NCBI RefSeq assembly: GCF_006974125.1
Contig: NZ_CP037858.1
Coordinates: 2,542,001 to 2,606,000 of the forward strand
Reading direction: 5' to 3'
Source: Stenotrophomonas maltophilia
GTDB lineage: Bacteria; Pseudomonadota; Gammaproteobacteria; Xanthomonadales; Xanthomonadaceae
Length of the DNA: 64,000 bases
The position numbers were made by a program, and so were the translations under genes. Of the stretch, positions 43,147 to 51,865 are shown piece by piece. Every line of letters starts with the position of its first letter. Within the stretch, counting starts at the first letter, position 1. Under the pieces are notes generated by a model, which searched no databases, was not told the DNA's origin, and saw only the letters and a list, made by a program, of their open reading frames with translations.

Positions 43147-45228
43147 ATGGCACGGTGGCAATGGATGGCGGCAGGCGTAGCGTTGGCGACGGTAGTGGCA
43201 TTGGCCGCAACCTGGTGGGAGACACCGCTGCATACGCTGGCTGAACCGGCGGGTCCGGCTCCAACGCCGTTGGCGTGGACCGCGCAGATCGAACCACTGG
43301 CCGGCGATGGCCACCCGGGTGACCGCGATGGCGCGTCCGCACAGGCACGTTTTGCGGATCCGTACGCGTTGCTGCGCGGCGCCGATGGCAGCGTCTATTT
43401 CACCGATGCCGGTGACAACAACCGGATCCGCCGCCGCTTGCCCGATGGCCGCGTTGAAACGGTGGCCGGGCAGGGCGAGGGGCGCGTTGATGGCCCGGCA
43501 CTGCAGGCCAGTTTCAATACGCCCTCGGGCATTGCCGCCGACGCGCAGGGCAACCTGTATGTGGCCGACACCGGCAACCATGCGATCCGCCGCATCGGCA
43601 CCGATGGCCAGGTGACCACACTGGCCGGTGGCGAACAGGGCCACGCCGATGGCCCTGCCGCGCAGGCACGCTTCGATGCGCCGATGGGCATCGCAGTGGA
43701 TGCGCAGGGCCAGGTCTACGTGGCCGATACCTTCAATGACCGCATCCGGGTGATCGGTACTGATGGCAACGTGCGCACCCTGGCCGGCGGCGATCGGCCG
43801 GGCCTGGCCGATGGCACGGGCCCGGCTGCGCGCTTCGATACGCCGGTGGCCCTGGCCTTCGATGCGCAGGGCGCGCTGCTGGTGGCCGACCTGTTCAACA
43901 ATGCCGTGCGCCGCGTAGGCGCCGACGGCACGGTCAGCACCGTGGTCGCCGCCGGTGGCGTGATCAATGGGCCGCTGTCGCTGGCCACCACGCACGACGG
44001 TGTGCTGTACGTGGGCGATCTTGATGGCCGCATCGTGCAGGTGACGCCGCAGGGCCACCAGATCGCGCTGGTCGGCAATGGTCGCCTGCCGCGGCTGGCC
44101 CGCCCCACCGGACTGGCGATGGACGCCGATGGCAGCGTGCTGGTGGCCGACGCCGCCAGCTACCGTCTGCATCGCCTGCGCCCGCTGCCGGTGGGCGAAC
44201 TGCCGGCACCGGCACTGGTCGGCCCGGCTGCCGATGCGGCGCTGCCGAAGACGGGCGGCCGCTGGCCGCTGGCACCGCAGGACGGTTGGCATGAGGTGGT
44301 CGGTACGTTGGGTGAGGTGCGCGGCAACTTCACCGGCGAGAGCCGCCACCACCTGCATGGCGGCTTCGACGTGCGCGGTGATGTGGGCCAGACCGTGCTG
44401 GCGATTACCGAAGGCAAGATCAGCAGCCCGATGGCGGCATGGAGTCTGGGTGAACAGGCCGAGGGCCTGGCGGTGGACCGCCTCAAGTACATCCACATGC
44501 GGGTGGGCCGCACCCCGCGCAATGAACCGTTCGATGCGCGCTGGCAGGCGCTGTACGACGAGCAGGGCAAGCTGCAGCGGATGCGCGTGCGCCGCGGCAT
44601 GCGCATCCACGTCGGCGATCGCCTGGGCAGCATCAACAACCAGGCGCACGTGCACCTGGCCGTGGGTACCGGTGGTTTCGAGACCAATGCCGTGGCGCTG
44701 GGCTTCCAGAACTACGCCGACCACTTCGCACCGCGCATCACCGATGTGGCGCTGCTGGACGACAACGACCAGCCGATGGCCGCCGGCAGCGATGGCGTGG
44801 TGATGGTGGCGCGCCAGGGGCGCGGCGTGCAGATCGTGGTGGAGGCGTGGGACCAGGTCGACAACAACCTGCCGCGACGCCGTCTGGGCATGTACCAGGT
44901 GGGCTACCAGATCCTCGATGCCGGCGGACAGCCGCTGCAGGGCTATGAACAGCCGCGCTGGAACATCGTGTTCAACCGCATGCCGCCGCAGAAGGAAGCG
45001 GTACGCGTGGCCTACGCACCGGACAGCGGCATCACCGTGCATGGCAGTGCGATGACCCGTTTCCGCTACCTGGCCACCAACACCGTGCGTGATGGCCTGA
45101 TGGAAACCGGGCGCTGGCAGCCGGCGTCGCTGCCGCCGGGCGAGTACACCGTGCGCGCCAGCGTGCGCGATTACAGCGGCAACGAAGGCGTAGGCCCGCG
45201 CGAGATCAGGGTACGGCTGCTGCCATAG
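43147..45228 (+). CDS. NHL beta-propeller fused to an M23 (LytM) peptidase-like domain
   Basis: The 693-residue protein has an N-terminal membrane anchor (about 6-22) and then roughly six NHL blades (about 50-370), each with a LYVADTGNHAIRRI-like motif. An M23-like domain follows: the ligands are His404 and Asp408 in HGGFDV, and His501/His503 in HVHL. A C-terminal immunoglobulin-like part contains PGEYTVRASVRDYSGN. The zinc ligands look intact, so it could cut peptidoglycan or a protein in the periplasm. The start at 43147 puts the anchor at the N-terminus. Confidence 0.8.
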   Translation: MARWQWMAAGVALATVVALAATWWETPLHTLAEPAGPAPTPLAWTAQIEPLAGDGHPGDRDGASAQARFADPYALLRGADGSVYFTDAGDNNRIRRRLPDGRVETVAGQGEGRVDGPALQASFNTPSGIAADAQGNLYVADTGNHAIRRIGTDGQVTTLAGGEQGHADGPAAQARFDAPMGIAVDAQGQVYVADTFNDRIRVIGTDGNVRTLAGGDRPGLADGTGPAARFDTPVALAFDAQGALLVADLFNNAVRRVGADGTVSTVVAAGGVINGPLSLATTHDGVLYVGDLDGRIVQVTPQGHQIALVGNGRLPRLARPTGLAMDADGSVLVADAASYRLHRLRPLPVGELPAPALVGPAADAALPKTGGRWPLAPQDGWHEVVGTLGEVRGNFTGESRHHLHGGFDVRGDVGQTVLAITEGKISSPMAAWSLGEQAEGLAVDRLKYIHMRVGRTPRNEPFDARWQALYDEQGKLQRMRVRRGMRIHVGDRLGSINNQAHVHLAVGTGGFETNAVALGFQNYADHFAPRITDVALLDDNDQPMAAGSDGVVMVARQGRGVQIVVEAWDQVDNNLPRRRLGMYQVGYQILDAGGQPLQGYEQPRWNIVFNRMPPQKEAVRVAYAPDSGITVHGSAMTRFRYLATNTVRDGLMETGRWQPASLPPGEYTVRASVRDYSGNEGVGPREIRVRLLP

Positions 45229-45613
45229 CCGCAGCCGGGGCGCCGCAGCGTTCGCGCTCGGCGTCCATGTCTTCCAGCGGCCGCACCTCGATGCTGCCGA
45301 AGCGCGCCCACGGGAAGTCGCGGGCGATGCGCATGGCTTCGTCGCGGTCGCGGGCGACGATCAGGTTGAAGCCGGCCAGCAGTTCGCGGGTTTCGGCGAA
45401 CGGGCCATCCAGTACACGGCTGTTGCCATCGCGCACGCGCAGGGTCTGCGCGGTGTCGACCGGCTGCAGCTTCTGCGCGGCCAGCAGTGTGCCCTCGGCC
45501 TGCAGCTTGTCGGCATGGGCGAGGCAGTCGCGCATCAGCGCGTTGAATTCTTCGATGGGCAGGGCCTGCAGCAGGGCAGGCTCGATATAGATCAGAAGCA
45601 GGTACTGCTGCAT
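45206..45613 (-). CDS. YciI/DGPF-family protein
   Basis: The 135-residue protein has the YciI ferredoxin-like fold with the diagnostic DGPFAETRE near 80-88. Proteins of this type are regularly encoded next to ECF42 sigma factors, as here. It converges on the NHL/M23 gene with a 23-base overlap. The biochemical role is unknown. Confidence 0.85.
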   Translation of the reverse strand: MQQYLLLIYIEPALLQALPIEEFNALMRDCLAHADKLQAEGTLLAAQKLQPVDTAQTLRVRDGNSRVLDGPFAETRELLAGFNLIVARDRDEAMRIARDFPWARFGSIEVRPLEDMDAERERCGAPAAAMAAAVP

Positions 45614-45704
45614 GGCACGGTCCAGGCGGGGCGGGTGCTCATGATGGCGCAGGATTGCGCGTGGGCATGTTGCAGCGCGGGAGGCGGCGCCTTTCGGCGG
45701 GGAT

Positions 45705-45915
45705 CGGCGAACGGCGGAGCCCCTTCGTGGTGGGTTTGGGTTGGGCGCTGAAAGCGGGTTTCCTGAGGGTGTGCCGGGCGGGTGGGATTGGCGGGGACGC
45801 CGTGAATCCGTCCTTGGAGGCTTAGCCGCGCCATCCATGGCGCGGATACCCCGCCAATCCCACCCGCCCGGCCCCAGACAGATTCCGGCGGCCGATCCAC
45901 CACGGGAAATCAACA
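45705..45915 (-). repeat. Long-arm hairpin element, copy 2
   Basis: Perfect 24-bp arms at 45773-45796 and 45849-45872. The core, read on the minus strand, is the same as in copies 1 and 4 (CGCGCCATGGATGGCGCGG, AAGGACGGATTCACGGCGT). The flank CGGCGAACGGCGGAGCCCC at 45705 is the reverse complement of the right flank of copies 1 and 3. Confidence 0.85.
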
Positions 45916-45964
45916 ACAAGAGCAAAAGCGGGTCGCTTCGCTCGCAAAGCAGAGGCCGCCAGCC

Positions 45965-46214
45965 AGCCGCCGTTGCTGTTGCTTTTGCTGTTGCTTTTGC
46001 CCTCTTTCTTGATCTTCCCGTGGTGGGTACCGGAGGCAGAAAACTGTCCAGGGCCGGGTGGGGAGGCAGGGCAGGGGCGTGAGCCGCATGGATGCGGCGA
46101 CCGAGCTTACATGGACGTACTTGCAGCGTCCCCTGCCCTGCCTCCCCACCCGGCCAAACCCATGAACCCGAGCTTTCAGCGACCAACCCAACCCCACCAC
46201 GGAGGGGCTCCGCC
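45965..46214 (+). repeat. Long-arm hairpin element, copy 3
   Basis: Perfect 26-bp arms at 46052-46077 and 46130-46155. The core begins GTGAGCCGCATGGATGCGGC and ends GCAGCGTCCCC. The left flank is GTTGCTGTTGCTTTTGC, and the right flank contains CCACCACGGAGGGGCTCC. Confidence 0.85.
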
Positions 46215-46344
46215 GTTCGCCGACCTCCGCCGAAGGCACGCTTTCCGCGGAAGAAAAATTTCCAACAGACGTGTCGATTCCCAGCCCTCTGGTTCGTTGT
46301 ACCCAGTGAAGGGCACGCACCACGCGTCCCCACGGGAGACTGCA

Positions 46345-46758
46345 ATGAAAGTGATGGTGATCGTGAAGGCCAACGCCGACTCCGAAGCCGGCCGCATGCC
46401 CAGCGAACTGGAACTGTCCGAAATGGGCGCCTTCAACGAACAACTCGTGGCCGCCGGCATCATGCTGGCCGGTGAAGGCCTGCACGCCACCCAGCGCGGC
46501 CGTCGCATTCATTTCGGCAGCGGCGCACCCAGGGTCGAGGCCGGTCCGTTCGGCCCCGCCAGCGAGCAGATCGCCGGCTTCTGGCTGTGGGACGTGCGCT
46601 CGCTGGACGAGGCCGTCGAATGGGCCAGCCGCGCGCCGTTCGGCAGTGGCGGCACGCTGGAACTGCGCCCCCTGATCACCGCCGAAGACTTCGGTGAAGC
46701 CTTCACCCCCGACTTACAGCAGCAGGAACAGCGTCTGCGTGTACAGCTGGAAGGTTGA
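46345..46758 (+). CDS. YciI-family protein
   Basis: A 137-residue YciI-type protein (MKVMVIVKANADSEAG, AGEGLHATQRGRRI, EAGPFGPASEQIAGFWLWDV), a diverged relative of the DGPF protein at 45206. CGGGAG lies before the ATG. It leads the run of genes that ends with the sigma factor at 48119. Confidence 0.85.
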   Translation: MKVMVIVKANADSEAGRMPSELELSEMGAFNEQLVAAGIMLAGEGLHATQRGRRIHFGSGAPRVEAGPFGPASEQIAGFWLWDVRSLDEAVEWASRAPFGSGGTLELRPLITAEDFGEAFTPDLQQQEQRLRVQLEG

Positions 46759-46772
46759 TCCGATCCATTTCT

Positions 46773-46796
46773 CCGCCGGGCACCGCCCGGCGCTAC
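46773..46796 (-). repeat. SMAG-like palindrome
   Basis: GTAGCGCCGGGCGGTGCCCGG in minus orientation, inside the presumed operon. Confidence 0.7.
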
Positions 46797-46825
46797 CGTC
46801 CTGAAACCCTCAACGGAGCAATGCC

Positions 46826-47248
46826 ATGAAACTGATTCCCTTCCTCGGCTTCAGCGGCCAGGCCCACGATGCGATGGCGTTCTACGCCAAGGCACTCGGT
46901 GGCCAGGTGACGTCGGAAATGAAGTACCGCGACATGCCGCCCTCCGATGGCTCGCCGGGCTGCAACGAAATGCCGCCGGAAACCCTCGACCACGTCGCGC
47001 ACAGCCAGCTGGAGATCGGCAACGCCATCCTGATGGCCGCCGACGGCCCCGGCGGTGGCGAGGGTGGCTCGACCACCATCAATGTCGATGTCGACAGCAT
47101 CGAGGAAGCCGAGCGCGTGTTCGCCGCGCTGGCCGACGGTGGACAGGTGCAGATGCCGATCGCCGAAACGTTCTGGGCGCATCGCTGGGGCATGCTGATC
47201 GACCGCTACGGCAAGCCGTGGATGGTCAACTGCATGAAGCAGCCCTGA
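46826..47248 (+). CDS. VOC/glyoxalase-fold protein (PhnB-like)
   Basis: A 140-residue protein with the PhnB-type VOC pattern: IPFLGFSGQAHDAMAFYAKALGG, AHSQLEIGNAILMAAD, TTINVDVDSIEEAERVF and FWAHRWGMLIDRYGKPWMVNC. VOC proteins bind metals and small molecules; the substrate is unknown. The operon context links it to the ECF42 sigma factor. Confidence 0.88.
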   Translation: MKLIPFLGFSGQAHDAMAFYAKALGGQVTSEMKYRDMPPSDGSPGCNEMPPETLDHVAHSQLEIGNAILMAADGPGGGEGGSTTINVDVDSIEEAERVFAALADGGQVQMPIAETFWAHRWGMLIDRYGKPWMVNCMKQP

Positions 47249-47282
47249 TTCCTCTTTCCTTCATCCACAAGGAGCTTTACCG

Positions 47283-47693
47283 ATGAGTGCACCGCAACCG
47301 CAGATGATCTTCGTCAACCTGCCCGTTCAGGATCTGAACGCATCCAAGGCCTTCTTCGCCGCGCTGGGCTACAGCTTCAATCCGACCTTCACCAATGACG
47401 ATGCGGCCTGCATGGTCATCAGCGAGAGCATCTTCGTGATGCTGCTGACCCAGCCGTTCTTCAAGCAGTTCACCAATAAGGCGATTGTCGATGCGCACAA
47501 ACACACCGAGGTGATCACCTGCCTGTCGGCCGACAGCCGCAAGGCGGTGGACGTGATGGTGGACAAGGCGCTCGCGGCGGGTGCCAGCGAACCGCAGCCG
47601 GCTCGTGACTACGGCTTCATGTACCAGCGCGGCTTCCAGGATCTGGACGGCCATCTCTGGGAAATCGCACACATGGACGGCGAGCCGGGCTGA
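47283..47693 (+). CDS. VOC-family protein
   Basis: A 136-residue VOC protein (MIFVNLPVQDLNASKAFFAALGYSF, YQRGFQDLDGHLWEIAHMD). AAGGAG lies 9 bases before the ATG. It belongs to the same gene run as the PhnB-like and DUF1428 genes. Confidence 0.88.
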   Translation: MSAPQPQMIFVNLPVQDLNASKAFFAALGYSFNPTFTNDDAACMVISESIFVMLLTQPFFKQFTNKAIVDAHKHTEVITCLSADSRKAVDVMVDKALAAGASEPQPARDYGFMYQRGFQDLDGHLWEIAHMDGEPG

Positions 47694-47716
47694 CGGCGGT
47701 CGCAGGGAGAACCCTC

Positions 47717-48073
47717 ATGGCTTACGTGGATGCTTACGTTCTGCCGTGCCCGCAGGACAAGGTGGCGGCCTACCGCCGCCTTGCCCGCAAGGCCGGCGCG
47801 GTCTGGAAGGACCATGGCGCGCTGCAGTACATGGAGTGCGTGGCCGACGACGTGGAACCAGGCAAGAGCACGTCGTTCCCGCGCGCGGTGAAAGCCAGGC
47901 CCGGTGAAACGGTGATCGTCGCCTTCGTGCTGTTCCGCTCGCGTGCGGCACGCGACCGCATCAACGCGAAAGTGATGGCCGACCCACGGTTGGCGTCGCT
48001 GGGCCCGAAGGACATGCCGTTCGATACCAAGCGCATGTTCTGGGGTGGCTTCAAGCCCATCGTCGAAGCGTGA
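47717..48073 (+). CDS. DUF1428 protein
   Basis: A 118-residue protein of the DUF1428 family (YVDAYVLPCPQDKVAAYRRLA, MFWGGFKPIVEA), a dimeric alpha/beta-barrel fold of unknown function. GGGAG precedes the start. Confidence 0.87.
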   Translation: MAYVDAYVLPCPQDKVAAYRRLARKAGAVWKDHGALQYMECVADDVEPGKSTSFPRAVKARPGETVIVAFVLFRSRAARDRINAKVMADPRLASLGPKDMPFDTKRMFWGGFKPIVEA

Positions 48074-48118
48074 GCTGTGGCGCTTGTGCGGGCCGGGCGT
48101 GCGTGCTGTGATCGGCGC

Positions 48119-49381
48119 ATGCTCGATCCCGCACTGACGCAGCGTCTGGAAACCCTCTGGCGGATGGAGTCGCCGGTGTTGATCGCGCGCCTGGCGCGGC
48201 TGCTCGGGGGCGATGTCGGCCGTGCCGAGGAGCTGGCCCAGGACACCTGGCTGGCCGCGCTGGAGCGCTGGCCGGAGCAGGGCATCCCGGACAATCCCGG
48301 AGCCTGGCTGATGACCACTGCGCGCAACCGCGCCATCGATGTGCTGCGCCAGCACCAGCGCGTGGCGCAGCAGCATGCGCAATGGGGTGAGGAACTGCAT
48401 CCGGCACCCCTGCCAGCGCCGGATGACAGCCATGCGCTGGAAGATGACCTGGGTGACGATCTGCTGCGCCTGATGTTCGTGGCCTGCCACCCGGTGCTGC
48501 CTGCCGATGCGCGGGTGGCACTGACCCTGCGCCTGCTCGGCGGCCTGACCACCACCGAGATCGCGCGTGGTTTCCTGCAGCCCGAGCCGACCATCGCCCA
48601 GCGCATCGTGCGCGCCAAGCGCACCCTGGCGCAGAAGCAGGTGCCTTATGAAGTGCCGCGCGCGGAGGCAATGCCCGAGCGATTGGCTTCAGTGCTGGAG
48701 GCGATCTACCTGGTCTTCAACGAAGGCTATGCGGCCAGCGCCGGCGATGACTGGATGCGACCGGCGTTGTGCGAGGAGGCGCTGCGGCTGGCACGCGTCC
48801 TGGCCCATCGGCTGCCGGTCCCGCCGGTTCTGGGCCTGCTGGCACTGATGGAACTGCAGGCATCGCGCGCTGCGGCACGGACCGACGCGCAGGGCGCGCC
48901 GGTGCTGCTGGACCAGCAGAATCGAGCCCGCTGGGATTGGCTGCAGATCGAGCGTGGACAGCAGGTGCTGGCCCGTGCGCTGGCGGCCGGTGGAGGCGAC
49001 GATCCCTATGTGCTGCAGGCGCGCATTGCCGCCTGCCATGCGGCTGCGCGTCGGGCTGAAGCCACCGACTGGCCACGTATCACTTCGCTCTATACCCAGT
49101 TGCTGCGGGTGATGCCTTCGCCGGTTGTCGCACTGAACCGGGTAGTGGCGGTGCTGCGCAGCGAGGGCGCGTTCGCTGCATGGGCACAACTGCAGCCGCT
49201 GCTGGTTGATGCACGCCTGCGCGACTATGCCCCTTTGCAGGTAGTCTGCGGGGAGGTACTACAGGTGCTGGGACGTGACCTCGACGCACGTCACGCTTTC
49301 GCCGAAGCCGCCAGACTCAGCCAGAACCAGGCGGAGCGGGGCCTGCTGCGGCGACGGGCCGGACTGCCACCCCAGGAGTGA
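48119..49381 (+). CDS. ECF42-type RNA polymerase sigma factor with C-terminal extension
   Basis: The 420-residue protein has sigma region 2 (DVGRAEELAQDTWLAALERWP, NRAIDVLRQHQR), region 4 (LRLLGGLTTTEIARGFL, TIAQRIVRAKRTL), and a long helical C-terminal extension (DUF6596/TPR-like) from about 190 to the end. This is the ECF42 architecture, which has no anti-sigma factor and is typically encoded with DGPF/YciI proteins, here four and more genes upstream. The extension is thought to control activity. The ATG at 48119 begins the conserved part. Confidence 0.9.
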   Translation: MLDPALTQRLETLWRMESPVLIARLARLLGGDVGRAEELAQDTWLAALERWPEQGIPDNPGAWLMTTARNRAIDVLRQHQRVAQQHAQWGEELHPAPLPAPDDSHALEDDLGDDLLRLMFVACHPVLPADARVALTLRLLGGLTTTEIARGFLQPEPTIAQRIVRAKRTLAQKQVPYEVPRAEAMPERLASVLEAIYLVFNEGYAASAGDDWMRPALCEEALRLARVLAHRLPVPPVLGLLALMELQASRAAARTDAQGAPVLLDQQNRARWDWLQIERGQQVLARALAAGGGDDPYVLQARIAACHAAARRAEATDWPRITSLYTQLLRVMPSPVVALNRVVAVLRSEGAFAAWAQLQPLLVDARLRDYAPLQVVCGEVLQVLGRDLDARHAFAEAARLSQNQAERGLLRRRAGLPPQE

Positions 49382-49488
49382 CTGCGACGAACGCAGCACT
49401 TGTCGGCAGGCGCGTGAGCGGCTATGTTTCGCGCCCAGTGGGCGCATGAGCGTCCACGTTCCGTGCGTATTGACCGAGGAGCGGTTGG

Positions 49489-50685
49489 ATGTATTCAAGG
49501 ACGAAGAGCGCATCGCGCGCTTTTGCGCGCCTGCTTGCCTGTGCCCTGTGCCTGGCCGTATGGCCGATGGCTGCGCAGGCTGCAGACAGATCGCAGCAGG
49601 CCTACTGGGCCGGTTTTGCCTATACCGCTGATGCCGCTGCCGTGCAGGCGACCACGCCGCATGCGCATGCCGTGCTGGAAAAGCGCGGCCTGATCCCGCT
49701 GAACCAGACCCTGGCGCAGGCGCTCAAGCGCCGGCCGCCGGCGAACCTGGAACTGATCGACCAGCCGGTGGCGATGCTCGACGGTACCACCAGCGCGACT
49801 GTGCTGGCAGCAGCGCTGGACCGCGAACTGGTCTCGGTCGAGCCGATCGGCAACCAGTACAAGGTACTGGTGGAAGTGGCCCTGCAGGCGCTGTTCTTCG
49901 ATTTCCGCGAGCGCCAGGTGATCGCGTCCTATCCGCTGACCCTGCAGCGCATCGATGTGCAGGATTACCGTCCGGACAACGACGATATCGACGCGATCGT
50001 CGCCGATCTGCTGTACGGCAACGCTGCCACCAGCCTGTCCCAGGTCCTTGCCACCAGCCTCACCCAGGCCCGCCTGCCCGACGCGGCGGTGCGCCGCCTG
50101 CAGGTGGGTGGCGTGACGCTGTCCGATGCGGCACGCGGCAAGCTGCCGGACCCGAAGTGGGAAAGCCCGCTGCGTGCAACGCTGGCCCATGAGCTGTCCA
50201 AGACGCTGTCGTCCAACACCGGCGTCGGCCTGCTGCCGCCGGCCTCGGGCCAGGCGATCGGCGGTGCGATGGCCGCGCGCTTTGCCGACGGCAAGGTCTA
50301 CCAGCTGAAGATTCCCGAGCCGGACTACGTCATCAGCGTGCAGGTCGATGCGCTGAAGAACGGCGTGATTGAAGAAACCCCGGCGATGAAGACGATGCTG
50401 TTCGGCGCCTTCTTCACCGCGAAGGTGATCGAACCGTTCTCGGGCAAGGTCTATTTCGAACAGCCGCTGCGCAAGGGGGCCACCAAGGTGGTTCCGGTCA
50501 CGCAGTGGCAGGTCGACCAGTGGTCGGCCAGCTACGAAACCCTGCTGGCCGGCTTCGATGCCTTCGCCGGCGCCGCCGCCAAGCGTGCCGATTCGCGCGC
50601 ATGGCTGGACGAACAGAAGCCGGGCGGCCGCCCGTTGCAGCAGCAGACCCAAGCCCTCCAGGAGTTGATCAAGTCATGTCGTTGA
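49489..50685 (+). CDS. Exported protein of unknown function, first gene of an envelope operon
   Basis: The 398-residue protein has a signal peptide (cleavage near AAQA-ADRSQ at 31-32). The mature part has no recognised domain; segments such as ALQALFFDFRERQVIASYPL recall periplasmic or outer-membrane-associated proteins. AGGAGCGG precedes the ATG. Its end overlaps the next gene by 10 bases. Confidence 0.75.
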   Translation: MYSRTKSASRAFARLLACALCLAVWPMAAQAADRSQQAYWAGFAYTADAAAVQATTPHAHAVLEKRGLIPLNQTLAQALKRRPPANLELIDQPVAMLDGTTSATVLAAALDRELVSVEPIGNQYKVLVEVALQALFFDFRERQVIASYPLTLQRIDVQDYRPDNDDIDAIVADLLYGNAATSLSQVLATSLTQARLPDAAVRRLQVGGVTLSDAARGKLPDPKWESPLRATLAHELSKTLSSNTGVGLLPPASGQAIGGAMAARFADGKVYQLKIPEPDYVISVQVDALKNGVIEETPAMKTMLFGAFFTAKVIEPFSGKVYFEQPLRKGATKVVPVTQWQVDQWSASYETLLAGFDAFAGAAAKRADSRAWLDEQKPGGRPLQQQTQALQELIKSCR

Positions 50686-51776
50686 TGCGTACCATCCTGC
50701 TCATCCTCATCGCCCTGGTGGTGGCCTCGCCGGTCGCCGCGCAGACCGCGAGTTCGCGTGGTACCGGTTCGGCCAGCTACGGCCTGCGCCTGAGTGCCGA
50801 CACCCGCGCCCAGGCCTTGAACAAGGCCAAGGTCAATGCGCTGGAGACGTACATCGCTGAAACCGGTGCGGCCAAGCTGCGCCTGTTCGAGGCCCGCCGC
50901 GCCGAGTTCATCGGCGAGATCGACCGCTATGTGCTCAGCGCCGTGCCACTGTCGGACACCGAAGACAAGAAGGCCAAGACCTACACCGTCACTGTCCGCG
51001 CCGAGATCAACACCACGCTGCTGCAGACCAAGCTGGATGCGGGTTCGGCCGTGGCCGGTGCCACCGCCGCGCAGCGCTCGCTGCTGACCTTCCTGTTCAT
51101 GGCACGCTCGCAGGACACCGTGCAGTCGTTCCAGGACAAGGAATACCGCCGCGTCGACGCCAGCAGCAGCTACAGCGAGAACACCCGTGAAGGCGACAGC
51201 TTCCGCGGCAACTCGGTCAGCACCAACGGCAGCATCAACCAGAACGGTTCGGTGTCGGTCACCAGCGGCGGCAGCACCACCCAGCGCAGCGACAACATCA
51301 GCTGGAAGGTGGCCAACGCGGCCGAGGTCAACACTGCGATGACCGGTGCCTTCAGCGCCGCCGGCTACGAAGTGGTTGAGGCCGAGTACGTGGAAGGCGA
51401 ATCGCGCGGCCTGCTGAGCATCGAGCGCATCCGCAAGGATTTCAGCACCGGCAACGACCTGTCTGCCGCCACCCTGCGTGACACCGCCAATGGCATCCGT
51501 GCGGCCAACATCCCGTACATCGCCGTCGGTACCCTCGACGTCGGCATGCGCGACCGCGACCCGGCCAGCGGCAACACCCGCGTGTTCGTCACCGTTACCG
51601 GCAAGGTGCTGGACGTGACCGGTCGCTTCCCGCGCACCGTGTCGTCGGTGGGCCCGGTGCAGTTCTCCGGCACCGGCCCGAATGAAACCGTCGCCCGCAC
51701 CAACGCCCTGCAGCTGGCCGCCGAGAAGGCCGCCCAGCAGATGATCAACGAACTGAACGTCAAGGCAGTCCGCTGA
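50676..51776 (+). CDS. Exported protein, FlgT/LPP20-like in outline
   Basis: The 366-residue protein has a signal peptide (RTILLILIALVVASPVAAQ). The first domain, with SRGTGSASYGLRLSADTRAQALNKAKVNAL, has the repeated-alanine helix seen at the start of FlgT-like and LPP20-like envelope proteins. A Ser/Asn/Gly-rich linker (about 170-205) precedes a second domain. The resemblance is loose. The start may instead be the ATG at 50685, which overlaps the upstream stop. Confidence 0.7.
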   Translation: MSLMRTILLILIALVVASPVAAQTASSRGTGSASYGLRLSADTRAQALNKAKVNALETYIAETGAAKLRLFEARRAEFIGEIDRYVLSAVPLSDTEDKKAKTYTVTVRAEINTTLLQTKLDAGSAVAGATAAQRSLLTFLFMARSQDTVQSFQDKEYRRVDASSSYSENTREGDSFRGNSVSTNGSINQNGSVSVTSGGSTTQRSDNISWKVANAAEVNTAMTGAFSAAGYEVVEAEYVEGESRGLLSIERIRKDFSTGNDLSAATLRDTANGIRAANIPYIAVGTLDVGMRDRDPASGNTRVFVTVTGKVLDVTGRFPRTVSSVGPVQFSGTGPNETVARTNALQLAAEKAAQQMINELNVKAVR

Positions 51777-51789
51777 CCCCTGGCATACC

Positions 51790-51813
51790 GCGCCGGGCAT
51801 GGCCCGGCGCTAC
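51790..51813 (-). repeat. SMAG-like palindrome inside the operon
   Basis: GTAGCGCCGGGCCATGCCCGG in minus orientation, between the second and third genes of the envelope operon, where it could alter mRNA stability. Confidence 0.75.
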
Positions 51814-51865
51814 CCGCGTGTTTCCACGTGCCGCATCGCGGCCGTCTCTCCCAAAGGAATCTTCC

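Larger units (their letters stand above)
45614..46344. other. 730-base gene-free region with two long-arm hairpin elements
   Basis: Apart from two inverted copies of the long-arm hairpin element (45705-45915 in minus orientation, 45965-46214 in plus orientation) and CAACAACAAGAGC / GTTGCTGTTGC tracts between them, nothing gene-like was found. Open frames here translate the repeats. Confidence 0.7.
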
